A stretch of DNA of 64,000 nucleotides from NCBI GenBank assembly GCA_034436355.1, contig DAOTVQ010000029.1, positions 1 to 64,000 of the forward strand. Reading direction: 5' to 3'. Below the pieces are notes generated by a model. That model had not been told where the DNA came from, searched no databases, and saw only the letters and a list, made by a program, of their open reading frames with translations. A program made the position numbers and the translations under genes. Shown in pieces: positions 32,680-41,792 of the stretch. Position 1 is the first letter of the stretch; the number at the start of each line of letters is the position of its first letter. The stretch comes from CP2-2F sp034436355 (GTDB taxonomy: Bacteria; Chloroflexota; Anaerolineae; Aggregatilineales; UBA2796).

Positions 32680-33633
32680 ATGAAAGCCATTCAAACTGTT
32701 GCCGAACGCCTGATCGAGAATGTAAGCCGTGTCATCATCGGCAAACGCAATGAAATCCGCCTGACTGTGATCGGTTTGCTCTGTCAAGGTCACGTCCTGC
32801 TTGAAGACGTGCCGGGCGTTGGCAAAACCATGCTGGCAAAGGCACTTGCCCGTTCCATTGGCTGCACCTTCAGCCGCATTCAATTCACGCCAGATATGCT
32901 GCCCTCAGACGTCACGGGCGTCTCGGTTTTTAACCAACAAACCCGCGAATTTGAATTCCGCGCCGGCCCGATCTTTGCCCAAGTGGTGCTTGCCGATGAG
33001 ATCAACCGCGCCACGCCCAAAACGCAAGCCGCCCTGCTGGAGGCAATGGAAGAACGCCAAGTGACCGTAGACGGCATCACCTATCAGGTGGAACCGCCCT
33101 TCATGGTGCTTGCCACCCAAAATCCGATTGAATATGAAGGCACTTTCCCGCTGCCAGAGGCGCAGTTAGACCGCTTCTTGCTGCGCTTGCGCTTGGGCTA
33201 TCCCACGCCGCAAGAAGAAATGGCGATGCTGGATGCCCAGCAAATCCGCCACCCGCTGACCAGCATTGGGCAAGTGCTGAGCGTTGAAGAACTGCTCAAC
33301 ACCCAACGGCTGATCCGTAATGTGGCAGTCAGCGAAGACGTGAAGCGCTACATCATCGAGATTGTAACCGCCACCCGCCACCACCCAGACATTTACCTTG
33401 GCGCCAGTCCGCGTGGCGCGCTGGCGCTCTATCGGACGGCGCAAGCACGGGCTGCTATCGCTGGGCGCGATCATGTCATCCCGGATGATGTGAAAGCGCT
33501 GGCAGAGGCAACCTTAGCGCACCGCGTCATCGTTGGGCCCTCTGCCCGCCTGAAAGAGATCACCGCCCGCGCCATCATCCAAAGTATGTTGGCTGCCCTG
33601 CCCGTCCCCGGCGCCAGCCCTATCCGTGTGTAA
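32680..33633 (+). CDS. MoxR-family AAA+ ATPase
   Basis: A 317-residue MoxR ATPase with Walker A GVGKT at residues 46-50, Walker B VVLADEINRATPKTQ, sensor 1 ATQNPIEYEGTFPLPEAQLDR and the C-terminal lid. MoxR proteins help mature or activate other protein complexes and normally sit beside a DUF58 and vWA or transglutaminase genes. Here the next gene, 6 bases on, is a LysM/M23-like lipoprotein, and no DUF58 gene is present in the window. The start ATG 32680 fits the family start. Confidence 0.95.
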   Translation: MKAIQTVAERLIENVSRVIIGKRNEIRLTVIGLLCQGHVLLEDVPGVGKTMLAKALARSIGCTFSRIQFTPDMLPSDVTGVSVFNQQTREFEFRAGPIFAQVVLADEINRATPKTQAALLEAMEERQVTVDGITYQVEPPFMVLATQNPIEYEGTFPLPEAQLDRFLLRLRLGYPTPQEEMAMLDAQQIRHPLTSIGQVLSVEELLNTQRLIRNVAVSEDVKRYIIEIVTATRHHPDIYLGASPRGALALYRTAQARAAIAGRDHVIPDDVKALAEATLAHRVIVGPSARLKEITARAIIQSMLAALPVPGASPIRV

Positions 33634-33639
33634 TGCCCT

Positions 33640-35235
33640 ATGCCTAGCCTGCGCCCAAATGCCTTGCTCTGGCTGCTGATCCTACTCAGCGTGATGGCAC
33701 TTGCCTGCGCGCAAAGCACCGCGCCCGTCTTGTATGTGACTGCCACGCCGCAAAGCCTTGTGCCAAGCGCCGAAGCGCCGCTGCCTAACCCATTTTTGCC
33801 CACGCCCACGCCCATCGGCGCAACCGCAACCGCCATCCAACCGACGCCTAACCCGCCCAACCAAGTTGCCATGAATGCCGCGCCGCAGCCCTACACCATT
33901 CAGCAGGGCGATACCCTCTCAGGCTTGGCAGCCCTCTATGGCACAACCGTCGGTGAGATTCTGCGCCTGAATCCTGCCCTGAACGAAAACAGCGTCCTAG
34001 CAGTTGGGCAGATCATCACCCTGCCCGGCAGACCGACCCAAACCACGCCCAACTTCAAGATCATCCCTGATAGTGAATTGGTCTATTCGCCCGCCCTCAA
34101 GGGCTTTGATGTAGCAACCTACATCCGCTTTCAGCCGGGCTTCATCCGCGTTTACTCGGAAGATGTGGGCGGTGGGCGCTTTATGAGTGGCGCAGAGATT
34201 GTGCAGTTCATCGCCCAGAGCGCCAGCGTCAACCCGCGCCTGCTGCTGGCACTTTTGGAATACCGCAGCGGTTGGATCACCAACCCCGTGCCAACGGGCG
34301 ATGCAATGACCTACCCCATGGGCAACCGCAACGAACGCGCCCGCAGCTTGCTCAGCCAACTGGATTGGGCAGCCGCGCAGTTGAACGGCGGCTACTACGG
34401 CTGGCGCACACGCGGACTCAGCACCCTAGAGTTTGCCGACCGTTCGCGGCTTGCCTTTGCACCGGAACTGAACGGCGGCACGGTTGCTGTGCAGAACTAC
34501 CTTGCCCGTTCCGCACGCGACCGCAACCAATGGCTGCTGGATGTTAGCCCACAAGGTTTTTTCACAACCTATATGGCGCTCTTTGGCGATCCGTTCCGCT
34601 ACGCGGTTGAGCCGATTGTGCCGCCTGATCTTAAGCAGCCTGAATTGGCGCTGCCCTTCCCACGCGGCGAGATTTGGTACCTCACCTCAGGTCCGCACGG
34701 CGGTTGGGATGCCCGCCAAAGTGGGTGGGCAGCCATAGATTTTGCGCCGCCCAAACCCCCTGATGCTATCCTGAACACACAGGGCAACTGCTACGTTTCG
34801 CCCAACTTCACCACCAGCATGTCCGCCGGCTTGGTCGTCCGCAGCGGTGATGGTGTGGTGGTCGTTGATCTGGACATGGACGGCGATGAGCGCACTGGCT
34901 GGACGTTGGTTTACCTGCATATTGCAGAGGCAGACCGCACGCCTGCCGGCACAGTGGTTCAGGTAGGTAGTCCCATTGGACGCCCTTCCTGCCAAGGACT
35001 CTATCTAAACTCGCTCGGCACGCATGTGCATATTGCACGGCGCTACAACGGCGAATGGATTGTGGCAGACTGCCCTGCTTGCCTGCCCGATGTGCCAAAT
35101 GTGCCATTCGTGATGAGTGGCTGGGAACTGAAAGGCTACGTTGGGCAGGTGTATCAGGGCTATTTGCAGAAAGAAGGTCAGATACGCCGTGCCGAACAAG
35201 GGCGCGACGATCCGACCAATCAGGTGCAGTGGTAG
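33640..35235 (+). CDS. Lipoprotein with LysM and M23-like peptidase domain
   Basis: A 531-residue secreted protein. A signal peptide with a lipobox-like MALAC (Cys23) is followed by a Thr/Pro-rich linker, a LysM peptidoglycan-binding repeat (about residues 83-128, YTIQQGDTLSGLAALYG), a helical region of about 200 residues, and a C-terminal LytM-like domain (about 345-480). In the latter, SGWAAIDF takes the place of the usual first metal His-Asp stretch, with VYLHIAE and GTHVHIARRY as the second metal/active part. Catalysis is therefore possible but not assured. It lies 6 bases after MoxR, so both are likely cotranscribed and the ATPase may serve this envelope protein. Confidence 0.85.
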   Translation: MPSLRPNALLWLLILLSVMALACAQSTAPVLYVTATPQSLVPSAEAPLPNPFLPTPTPIGATATAIQPTPNPPNQVAMNAAPQPYTIQQGDTLSGLAALYGTTVGEILRLNPALNENSVLAVGQIITLPGRPTQTTPNFKIIPDSELVYSPALKGFDVATYIRFQPGFIRVYSEDVGGGRFMSGAEIVQFIAQSASVNPRLLLALLEYRSGWITNPVPTGDAMTYPMGNRNERARSLLSQLDWAAAQLNGGYYGWRTRGLSTLEFADRSRLAFAPELNGGTVAVQNYLARSARDRNQWLLDVSPQGFFTTYMALFGDPFRYAVEPIVPPDLKQPELALPFPRGEIWYLTSGPHGGWDARQSGWAAIDFAPPKPPDAILNTQGNCYVSPNFTTSMSAGLVVRSGDGVVVVDLDMDGDERTGWTLVYLHIAEADRTPAGTVVQVGSPIGRPSCQGLYLNSLGTHVHIARRYNGEWIVADCPACLPDVPNVPFVMSGWELKGYVGQVYQGYLQKEGQIRRAEQGRDDPTNQVQW

Positions 35236-35238
35236 GCG

Positions 35239-35754
35239 CTATGTCTGTTCGGCGCGGTGCTTGGTGAAGTAAATTTGCCAAGCGCCGCAGCCTGCAATGA
35301 AGGGCTGCATCATCGCCTGTTCCGCCTGCACGGTATGCATCAGATCATGCCCCGCCCATTCGTGCAGCATCTCCGCCAACGAGACAACGCCTAGCTCGGC
35401 ATGGCGCGCACGGCGATCTAAATCAGCCGTAGTGAGCGTCTCTAGCAAGGTCAGCGACTCGGCGCGCAAGGCGGCAAACGTTGAAACCATCTCTAGCATA
35501 GCGGCTTTAGGTGGTGTGCCTTCGCGGTCAGGGTCAAACGCCTGAAAATCTTGCCCTGCTAAAAAGCTACGCACGCGGACGGGAAAGACATAGCGCTCAG
35601 TATCAAGCAGGTGGCTTAAGACTGCCACGGCTGACCACTCGCCTGCCGCTGGGCTGTGATTTAACAGATCAGGCGGATAGCTTTCGGCAAAGGTTTGCCA
35701 GCGGCTGGGCGTGCTTCGCAAGACGGCGATCACGGCGGTGAGCAAGTTCTCCAT
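35239..35754 (-). CDS. DinB family protein
   Basis: A 171-residue four-helix bundle of the DinB/DUF664 group with three metal-binding His: the first in AVLSHLLDTERY, the second and third in EWAGHDLMHTVQAEQAMM. Members are putative metal-dependent thiol transferases or hydrolases without known substrate. It is convergent with the LysM lipoprotein gene (3 bases) and starts 8 bases after the stop of the upstream small lipoprotein gene. One of four DinB/ClbS-type sequences in the window. Confidence 0.9.
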   Translation of the reverse strand: MENLLTAVIAVLRSTPSRWQTFAESYPPDLLNHSPAAGEWSAVAVLSHLLDTERYVFPVRVRSFLAGQDFQAFDPDREGTPPKAAMLEMVSTFAALRAESLTLLETLTTADLDRRARHAELGVVSLAEMLHEWAGHDLMHTVQAEQAMMQPFIAGCGAWQIYFTKHRAEQT

Positions 35755-35762
35755 AGGGCAGC

Positions 35763-36314
35763 CTATTCCACAACTTGTGCGCTGGCGATGATCGTCTGCA
35801 AGGCGTCGTGGTAGTCGGCGGCGGTGCCTTCCAACACTTGCAGCACTGTGATCTGCACAAAATAAGGCTTATCGCCAAGGGTGGTGGCAAGGCTGAGCGG
35901 CGCGTTGGGTGCGCTGCCGCCTTGTGCAAAAAACACCTCGCGTTCGTTAATCCGCAGGCTTTCGGCGGGCTGCTGCACGCTGTTCTGCACAGCTTCAGCA
36001 GGCGTGGTGCTGCCCAAACCACTCAGCGGCTGCAAGGTGATGCTCAGAATAATGCGTCGGTTGCTCAGTCCACCGGTGATTTCCCAGCCTTCGGGCAGGT
36101 CAAAACTGACGGCAACCGCCAAATCGGTGGCGGGATCACTCAGTTGCAGCACCATTTGGTCGGGCGTGCTGACGAGTGGGCTAGGCGTCGCGCTGTCCAG
36201 ATCAATAGCAGGGACGGGTGTTTGTGTGGGCAGGGCGGTTGGCTGCGGGCTGCCACAAGCGGCAGTCAGCCCGATGATGAGCAGCAGCAAGAGCGTGCGG
36301 GACGGTTTGGACAT
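35763..36314 (-). CDS. Small lipoprotein of unknown function
   Basis: A 183-residue protein with a lipoprotein signal (RTLLLLLIIGLTAAC, Cys20), a short Pro/Thr-rich linker and one beta-rich domain of about 130 residues. The part LPEGWEITGGLSNRRIILS and the spacing of strands recall PsbP/MOG1-like folds, but that is only a shape similarity. The DinB gene follows 8 bases downstream, so they are probably one operon. No catalytic motif seen. Confidence 0.8.
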   Translation of the reverse strand: MSKPSRTLLLLLIIGLTAACGSPQPTALPTQTPVPAIDLDSATPSPLVSTPDQMVLQLSDPATDLAVAVSFDLPEGWEITGGLSNRRIILSITLQPLSGLGSTTPAEAVQNSVQQPAESLRINEREVFFAQGGSAPNAPLSLATTLGDKPYFVQITVLQVLEGTAADYHDALQTIIASAQVVE

Positions 36315-36426
36315 GGTGTGTTCCTTCGTTGGGTTGAAAGGTTGTGCGAAATGCGCTTAACTCTAAAGAGATGTGCGGTATCTGTCAAGCACACGTTTGT
36401 TTGCCGCTTTTTAAGGCGCCTTAGGT

Positions 36427-36432
36427 TATAAT
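36427..36432 (+). promoter_or_regulatory. -10 element of aroQ
   Basis: A perfect TATAAT lies 29 bases before the aroQ ATG at 36462. The nearest -35-like hexamer, TTGCCG at 36401-36406, is 20 bases away, longer than usual. Confidence 0.45.
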
Positions 36433-36461
36433 TGAGCAGTGTAGCGCACGCAAGGCAGACC

Positions 36462-36920
36462 ATGAGCAACCAACCCGAGCTACTCCTTTTGAACGGACCT
36501 AACCTCAATTTGCTGGGCAGCCGAGAGCCAAACATCTACGGCGCGCTGACCTTGCCTGAAATCGAGGCGCGTGCCACTGCCTATGCCGCAGCGCGTGGTG
36601 TGCTGCTGCGCGCCATGCAGAGCAACCATGAAGGCGCCTTGCTAGATGCCATTCACGCGGCACGGACGTGGGCGCGTGGCATCATCTTGAATGCCGGCGC
36701 CTACACGCATACATCCATTGCCCTGCGCGATGCGATCAGCGGCGTGGGCTTGCCCACGGTGGAAGTGCATCTTTCCAACATTCACGCTCGTGAGCCGTTC
36801 CGCCACCATTCTTATATGGCGGCAGTGTGTATCGGTCAGATTAGCGGCTTTGGGTGGCGCGGCTATGTGTTGGCGATTGAAGCGCTGCTGGGGCATTTAG
36901 GGCTGCTCAGCGATGGCTGA
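36462..36920 (+). CDS. aroQ: 3-dehydroquinate dehydratase, type II
   Basis: Dehydrates 3-dehydroquinate to 3-dehydroshikimate in the shikimate pathway. The 152-residue protein (usual length about 145-150) has NGPNLNLLGSREPNIYG with the catalytic Tyr, the active-site Arg, the NAGAYTHTSIALRDA loop, and VEVHLSNIHAREPFRHHSY with the catalytic His. Start is ATG 36462; the longer frame would place the start over the promoter -10. No other aro gene is nearby. Confidence 0.96.
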   Translation: MSNQPELLLLNGPNLNLLGSREPNIYGALTLPEIEARATAYAAARGVLLRAMQSNHEGALLDAIHAARTWARGIILNAGAYTHTSIALRDAISGVGLPTVEVHLSNIHAREPFRHHSYMAAVCIGQISGFGWRGYVLAIEALLGHLGLLSDG

Positions 36921-36959
36921 GCGGCTGGTGAGTGTGGTGCTGTATCGGGCTAGGCGCGC

Positions 36960-36965
36960 TATACT
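36960..36965 (+). promoter_or_regulatory. -10 element of the macro-domain gene
   Basis: TATACT at 36960-36965 lies 41 bases before the ATG at 37007; no convincing -35. Confidence 0.35.
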
Positions 36966-37006
36966 TTTAAGTGTTTTAAGCATCAATGCCACAGGATGGG
37001 TGCATC

Positions 37007-37531
37007 ATGATCGATCAACGCATTGAGATTATCGAAGGCGATATTACCAAACTGGCAGTAGATGCCATCGTGAACGCTGCCAACGAAATGTTATTGGGCG
37101 GCGCCGGCGTAGATGGTGCTATTCACCGTGTGGCAGGTCCGCAGTTATTGGAAGAATGCCTGAAAATTGGTGGCTGCCCAACCGGTGAGGCGCGCCTGAC
37201 GCAAGGCTATCATTTGCCCGCACGCTATGTCATCCACACGGTCGGTCCGATTTGGGCGGGCGGCGTTGATAACGAAGATGCAATGCTTGCCCGCGCCTAC
37301 CGTTCTAGCTTGACGCTGGCGGTGCAGCACACTATTCGCAGCATCGCTTTCCCATCCATCAGCACGGGCAGCTATGGCTTTCCGATGGAGCGTGCCGCCC
37401 CTATCGCCCTACGCACCGTGCGCGATTTCCTCGCCACCGATAGCACCCTTCAGCGCGTGATTTTCGTCTGCTTTGGAGAGGCTGCCTACACCCTTTACAG
37501 GCGCTTTTATAACGCGCTGCATATCGCCTGA
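37007..37531 (+). CDS. Macro domain protein (MacroD/YmdB-type ADP-ribose hydrolase)
   Basis: A 174-residue single macro domain. The ADP-ribose-binding features of the MacroD class are clear: GDITKLAVDAIVNAAN, then GGAGVDGAIHRVAGP with the catalytic Gly/Asp loop, and the phosphate loop SISTGSYGFP. It probably hydrolyses O-acetyl-ADP-ribose or removes ADP-ribose from proteins. Start is ATG 37007; an upstream in-frame ATG (36986) would add seven non-conserved residues. It stands alone between aroQ and argF. Confidence 0.95.
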   Translation: MIDQRIEIIEGDITKLAVDAIVNAANEMLLGGAGVDGAIHRVAGPQLLEECLKIGGCPTGEARLTQGYHLPARYVIHTVGPIWAGGVDNEDAMLARAYRSSLTLAVQHTIRSIAFPSISTGSYGFPMERAAPIALRTVRDFLATDSTLQRVIFVCFGEAAYTLYRRFYNALHIA

Positions 37532-37646
37532 ATGCTGCCGCCGCGGCAAGGGCGATCAGCGCCTTAGCCGCACCAACTCCAAACGTTCTTCCGCCTAACG
37601 CCTTTTGCCTTCGGCAGAGACTCTACTATCCTTAGATGGCTACCCG

Positions 37647-37655
37647 TGCTATACT
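37647..37655 (+). promoter_or_regulatory. Extended -10 element of argF
   Basis: TGC plus TATACT (37650-37655) is an extended -10 element, 47 bases before the argF ATG at 37702. Confidence 0.4.
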
Positions 37656-37701
37656 CCTCATAAGAAGCAGTTCTCCCATCACAGACAGGTTGCAGTCAGA
37701 C

Positions 37702-38610
37702 ATGAGGCATTTTCTCGAAATTGCAGAATGGTCAGCGCCAGAGCTAGAGTCGCTGCTTAACCTTGCCGTTCACCTCAAATTAGAATGGCAAAGCGGCGGC
37801 AATCGCCCCGTACTTGGCGGTAAAATTTTAGCGATGGTCTTTCAAAAGCCATCCCTTCGCACACGGGTCAGTTTTCAGGTTGCCATGAAGCACTTGGGCG
37901 GTGATGCGATCTACCTTAGCCCAGATGAGATTGGCTTGGGCAAGCGGGAGAGCATTCCCGATGTGGCGCGTGTGCTAAGCGGCTATGCACAGGGCATTAT
38001 GGCGCGTGTTTTTGCGCCGACCCATCTGACCGAATTGGCGGCATGGGCAAGGGTGCCAGTCATCAACGGCTTGAGCGATGCCAGCCATCCCTGTCAGGCA
38101 TTTGCCGATATGCTGACGCTCTTTGAGCATTTCGGCGCGTTACGCGGACTGAAGATCGCCTACGTGGGCGACTCGAACAATGTGACATACTCGCTGGGTG
38201 AGGCGGCGGCGCGCTATGGTGCCGTGCTGCGCGTGGCAAGCCCGCAAGGCTACCAAATGAGCGCGGAGGCGGCGGAACATCTGCGTGGGCTGGGCTTAGC
38301 GCTCACCCTGACCGAGGATCCGAAGGCAGCTGTCGAAGGGGTGGATTGCATCTATACCGATACGTGGACGAGCATGGGGCAAGAGGCAGAGGCAGCGGCG
38401 CGGCGGCGGGTGTTCCCGCCCTATCAGGTCAATGCGGAGTTGCTGCGCCTAGCAGCCAAACACGCAGTTGTGCTGCACTGCTTGCCGGCGCATCGCGGTG
38501 AAGAAATTACCGATGAGGTTGCCGATGGCGGGCAATCGCTGATCTTTCAGCAGGCAGCCAATCGGCTGCACGCACAAAAGGCAATTTTGGCGCGGCTGAT
38601 GGGCAATTAG
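37702..38610 (+). CDS. argF: Ornithine carbamoyltransferase
   Basis: Makes citrulline from ornithine and carbamoyl phosphate in arginine synthesis. The 302-residue protein has the carbamoyl-phosphate motif KPSLRTRVSF, the HPCQAFAD motif, the ornithine-binding GDSNNV and DTWTSMGQE, and the catalytic HCLPAHRGEEI. These features point to ornithine and not aspartate as acceptor. Start is ATG 37702 (MRHFLEIAEWS); the longer frame contains the promoter. The TPR gene follows 44 bases later. No other arg gene is in the window. Confidence 0.95.
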   Translation: MRHFLEIAEWSAPELESLLNLAVHLKLEWQSGGNRPVLGGKILAMVFQKPSLRTRVSFQVAMKHLGGDAIYLSPDEIGLGKRESIPDVARVLSGYAQGIMARVFAPTHLTELAAWARVPVINGLSDASHPCQAFADMLTLFEHFGALRGLKIAYVGDSNNVTYSLGEAAARYGAVLRVASPQGYQMSAEAAEHLRGLGLALTLTEDPKAAVEGVDCIYTDTWTSMGQEAEAAARRRVFPPYQVNAELLRLAAKHAVVLHCLPAHRGEEITDEVADGGQSLIFQQAANRLHAQKAILARLMGN

Positions 38611-38654
38611 CGCGCAAGGAAGCAAGGTTTCTTAGGGATCGGACGGGCAGAGCG

Positions 38655-40892
38655 ATGGCGGCGAAACAAGAGACATACGAACACTATCTAAACTTGGGTC
38701 ACAGCCTTGCATGGGATCAGGAGTGGGATAAGGCAGTCAATGCCTATGCACGCGCCCTGCAAGAAAGCCCTGAGGAGCCTGATCCCTACAAGTACCTCGG
38801 CTTAGCGCTCATGAACACCAAGCGCTATAACGACGCGCTGAAGGTGCTGATGAAATGCCATAAGATCGCGCCGGATGATCCTGTGCCGCTAGAGCGCAGC
38901 GCCGACGTGCTAGAACGGCTTGGTCGCCTGAAAGAGGCGGCAACGCAATACGTCAGCGTGGCGGAAATTTACCTTGCCCAGCGCGATATTGAGAAGGCAA
39001 TTGGCAACTTTGAGCGTGCAACGCTGCTCACGCCGGGCTTGCTGCAAATTCACTTCCGCCTTGCCCAGCTTTATGAGCGCACAGGGCGTAAGCGATCCGC
39101 TGTGCTGCAATACCTCACCCTTGCCTTTAACTTCCAGCGCAGCAAAGACCGCGACCGTGCCATGCAGGCAATTGAACGCGCCTTGCGCCTAGAGCCAAGC
39201 AATGTTCAGGTGCTGAACGCCAAACGCGCCATCGAGTCGGGCGAGCTGATGGCGGTGCCGCAGCAAGACGACCGCCCGAAAGATGGCAAACCCAAGGTCA
39301 CTTCCCAACTCTTTGAATTTGACGCGCCGGACGATGCACCTGTCTCGCTGGCTGAATCGAACGCCGCCGGTCCACTGGGCGAGGCAACCGAAAAAGCACT
39401 GGCAAACCTTGCCGAACACCTGCTGGAAGGCGGCTTAACAATGGCAGAGGCGCAGGCAATTCAGGGCATTGAACTTCAGAAGATCGGCGAAAGCGAGCAG
39501 GCTGTTCAGGCATTCCAAGCCGCCGAGAAGATGGGCATTCGGCATCCTGCCCTCTATATGTGCTTAGGCTCGCTGCATGTGGTGCTTGGGCAGTGGCAAA
39601 ACGGCGTCCAGTACCTCTCGCGTGTGCAGGATGCCACCTATGCAGCAGGCGTGGCGCACGGCATGGGGCAGGCATACGTTGGCATGGGGCAGATACGCGA
39701 AGCTGCCGAACAGTTCATCCGTGCCTTGCAACTTGCCGACCTACAGCTTGCCATCAACCCTGATGAGGCAAATCAGCTCACCGCCGTTTATGACGAACTG
39801 CTGGCTGCCACCAAACAGATGCAGGATTACGACCTTGCTGAGACCTGCACCGAGTTTAACCGCTGGCTCTCTGGTGCGGATTGGAAAATCCGCATTCCGC
39901 AGACGCGGCGCGCCATTGATGATCGCATTCGCGGCGGCGGCAGCAACGAACTGATTGATATCGTCAAAGACCCCTCTATCGTCGAAGCACTCACACGGGT
40001 CGATACCTACATTCGGCGCAGGTTGTTCACGCTGGCAGCCGATGAGGCGATGTGGATCATCGAGAAGCAGCCCACCTCGCTGCCTGCCCACCAGCGCGTG
40101 GCGCAAGTGCTGATGGAAGAAGGGCAAATGCAGGCTGCCATCACCAAATATAACGTGGTCATCAATAGCTTTCTTGCCCGTGATGACCGCACCAGTGCTG
40201 CCATGATCCTTGACGAAGTGATCAAGGTGGCGCCGATGGATGTCAACCTGCGCCTGAGCCTGATTGACCTGCTGGAGCGCGAAGGCGAAGAGGCGCGTGT
40301 TTTGGATGAATACATTGGCTTGGCAAGCGCCTACTACCAATTGGCAGAGATGGATCAGGCACGCGATACTTACCTAGCCGCTAACCGTTTGGCGCAGCGC
40401 CTAAACGCGCCTGTGGAAAAACGGCTTGAGATCCTCTTCCGCCTTGCCGATATTTACATGACGCGCCTTGACTGGCGGCAAGCCCAGCGCACCTTTGAAC
40501 AGGCACGCGATCTGGTGCCAAGCGATGATAAACCGCGCCGTGAGTTGGTTGAAATTCACTTCCGCATTGGCAACCCGATTGAGGCGATGCGCGAACTGGA
40601 TAACCTGCTGCGCCTGTATGCACAATCGCGGCGCGGCAGCCAGATTCTCTCAACGTTAGAGAGCATGGTGGCAGCACGCCCTAACGAAATGGGCTTGCGC
40701 TCGCGCTTGGCTGCCGTCTACCAACAGCTGCGCCGCATCCCAGAAGCCATTGAACAGCTTGACGCGCTCGGTGAAATGCAGCTGGATGCCGGCTTGCTGC
40801 AAGAGGCGTGTGCAACCATTCGGCAAATTGTCAGCCTGCGCCCACAGAACGTGGAACAGTATCAAAGCCTGTTGGCGCAGATGGGCTGTTGA
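38655..40892 (+). CDS. Large tetratricopeptide repeat protein
   Basis: A 745-residue protein built almost completely of TPR helices. Clear repeats occupy about residues 1-180 (LNLGHSLAWDQEWDKAVNAYARAL onwards) and 240-370, and 450-745; a divergent section lies between. There is no signal peptide or transmembrane helix, so it is a cytoplasmic scaffold. The partner is unknown. It starts at ATG 38655 and ends 9 bases before the diadenylate cyclase gene, making an operon with it possible. Confidence 0.9.
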   Translation: MAAKQETYEHYLNLGHSLAWDQEWDKAVNAYARALQESPEEPDPYKYLGLALMNTKRYNDALKVLMKCHKIAPDDPVPLERSADVLERLGRLKEAATQYVSVAEIYLAQRDIEKAIGNFERATLLTPGLLQIHFRLAQLYERTGRKRSAVLQYLTLAFNFQRSKDRDRAMQAIERALRLEPSNVQVLNAKRAIESGELMAVPQQDDRPKDGKPKVTSQLFEFDAPDDAPVSLAESNAAGPLGEATEKALANLAEHLLEGGLTMAEAQAIQGIELQKIGESEQAVQAFQAAEKMGIRHPALYMCLGSLHVVLGQWQNGVQYLSRVQDATYAAGVAHGMGQAYVGMGQIREAAEQFIRALQLADLQLAINPDEANQLTAVYDELLAATKQMQDYDLAETCTEFNRWLSGADWKIRIPQTRRAIDDRIRGGGSNELIDIVKDPSIVEALTRVDTYIRRRLFTLAADEAMWIIEKQPTSLPAHQRVAQVLMEEGQMQAAITKYNVVINSFLARDDRTSAAMILDEVIKVAPMDVNLRLSLIDLLEREGEEARVLDEYIGLASAYYQLAEMDQARDTYLAANRLAQRLNAPVEKRLEILFRLADIYMTRLDWRQAQRTFEQARDLVPSDDKPRRELVEIHFRIGNPIEAMRELDNLLRLYAQSRRGSQILSTLESMVAARPNEMGLRSRLAAVYQQLRRIPEAIEQLDALGEMQLDAGLLQEACATIRQIVSLRPQNVEQYQSLLAQMGC

Positions 40893-40901
40893 GCGTTACC
40901 C

Positions 40902-41789
40902 ATGTGCGGCGAACCCTGTTGGCTGATCGAAAGCTACCTGAATGTTTCGGCGCTGCTCGATATTTTCGTCGTGGCGCTCATCTTTTTCGGGTTAAGCCTG
41001 CTGCTGCGGAACACGCAAGCACTTTCGCTGCTGCGCGGTGTGATTATCCTATTGGCAGTCGTCAGCCTCACCGCCTCTATTTTTCCCTTTCCCGCCTTCC
41101 GCTGGCTGATCGGCCATGTGCTGACGGTTGCCGCCGTTGCCATTCCGATCATTTTTCAGCCCGAACTGCGCCGCCTGCTTGAACAACTGGGCAGGGCGGG
41201 CTTTGGCTTGAATCGGCTGCCGGAAAGCCAGCGCGTGCGCCAAAAGATCATTGATGAGATTTGTGCGGCGGCGGCACGCCTTTCCGAACGGCGGCAGGGC
41301 GCCCTGATCGTCATTCAGCGCGAGACCAGCCTGCAAGAATATATTGATACCGGCGTGCTGCTGGAAGGTGAGGTCAGCGCGCAAATCTTGCTCACCATCT
41401 TCTATCCCAAAACCGAACTGCACGACGGCGCCGTGATCTTGCGGGAAGGCAAGATTGCCGCCGCCGCCTGTGTGCTGCCACTCTCCAGCGGGCGCCACCT
41501 GACCGACCGCAAACTCGGCACGCGCCACCGCGCCGCGCTGGGCATTAGCGAGGTGAGCGACGGCGTGTGCGTCGTTGTTTCGGAAGAGACGGGGCAAATT
41601 TCCGTCACCAACAGCGGGCGCATGATTCGCCGCCTGGACGCCAACCGCCTCCGCACCATTTTGCAGGCATTCTATGCAGAGGCAGAGCAATCACCGCCGT
41701 TCTTAACCGCCCTCATCGAGCGTTGGCGTGCCTTCCGCCAGCGCCTAACAGGGCAGCCCGTTTTGAAAGATAGGCAACTGAAAGGCTAG
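40902..41789 (+). CDS. cdaA: Diadenylate cyclase, CdaA type
   Basis: Makes cyclic di-AMP from two ATP. The 295-residue protein has three N-terminal transmembrane helices (about residues 18-85) and a DAC domain (about 115-245) with the DGA motif in ELHDGAVILREG and the RHR motif in GTRHRAALGISE, both required for catalysis. No CdaR gene follows; the next gene is MoaB, 3 bases downstream. Cyclic di-AMP usually regulates potassium and osmolyte transport and cell-wall balance. Confidence 0.95.
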   Translation: MCGEPCWLIESYLNVSALLDIFVVALIFFGLSLLLRNTQALSLLRGVIILLAVVSLTASIFPFPAFRWLIGHVLTVAAVAIPIIFQPELRRLLEQLGRAGFGLNRLPESQRVRQKIIDEICAAAARLSERRQGALIVIQRETSLQEYIDTGVLLEGEVSAQILLTIFYPKTELHDGAVILREGKIAAAACVLPLSSGRHLTDRKLGTRHRAALGISEVSDGVCVVVSEETGQISVTNSGRMIRRLDANRLRTILQAFYAEAEQSPPFLTALIERWRAFRQRLTGQPVLKDRQLKG

Positions 41790-41792
41790 GCG

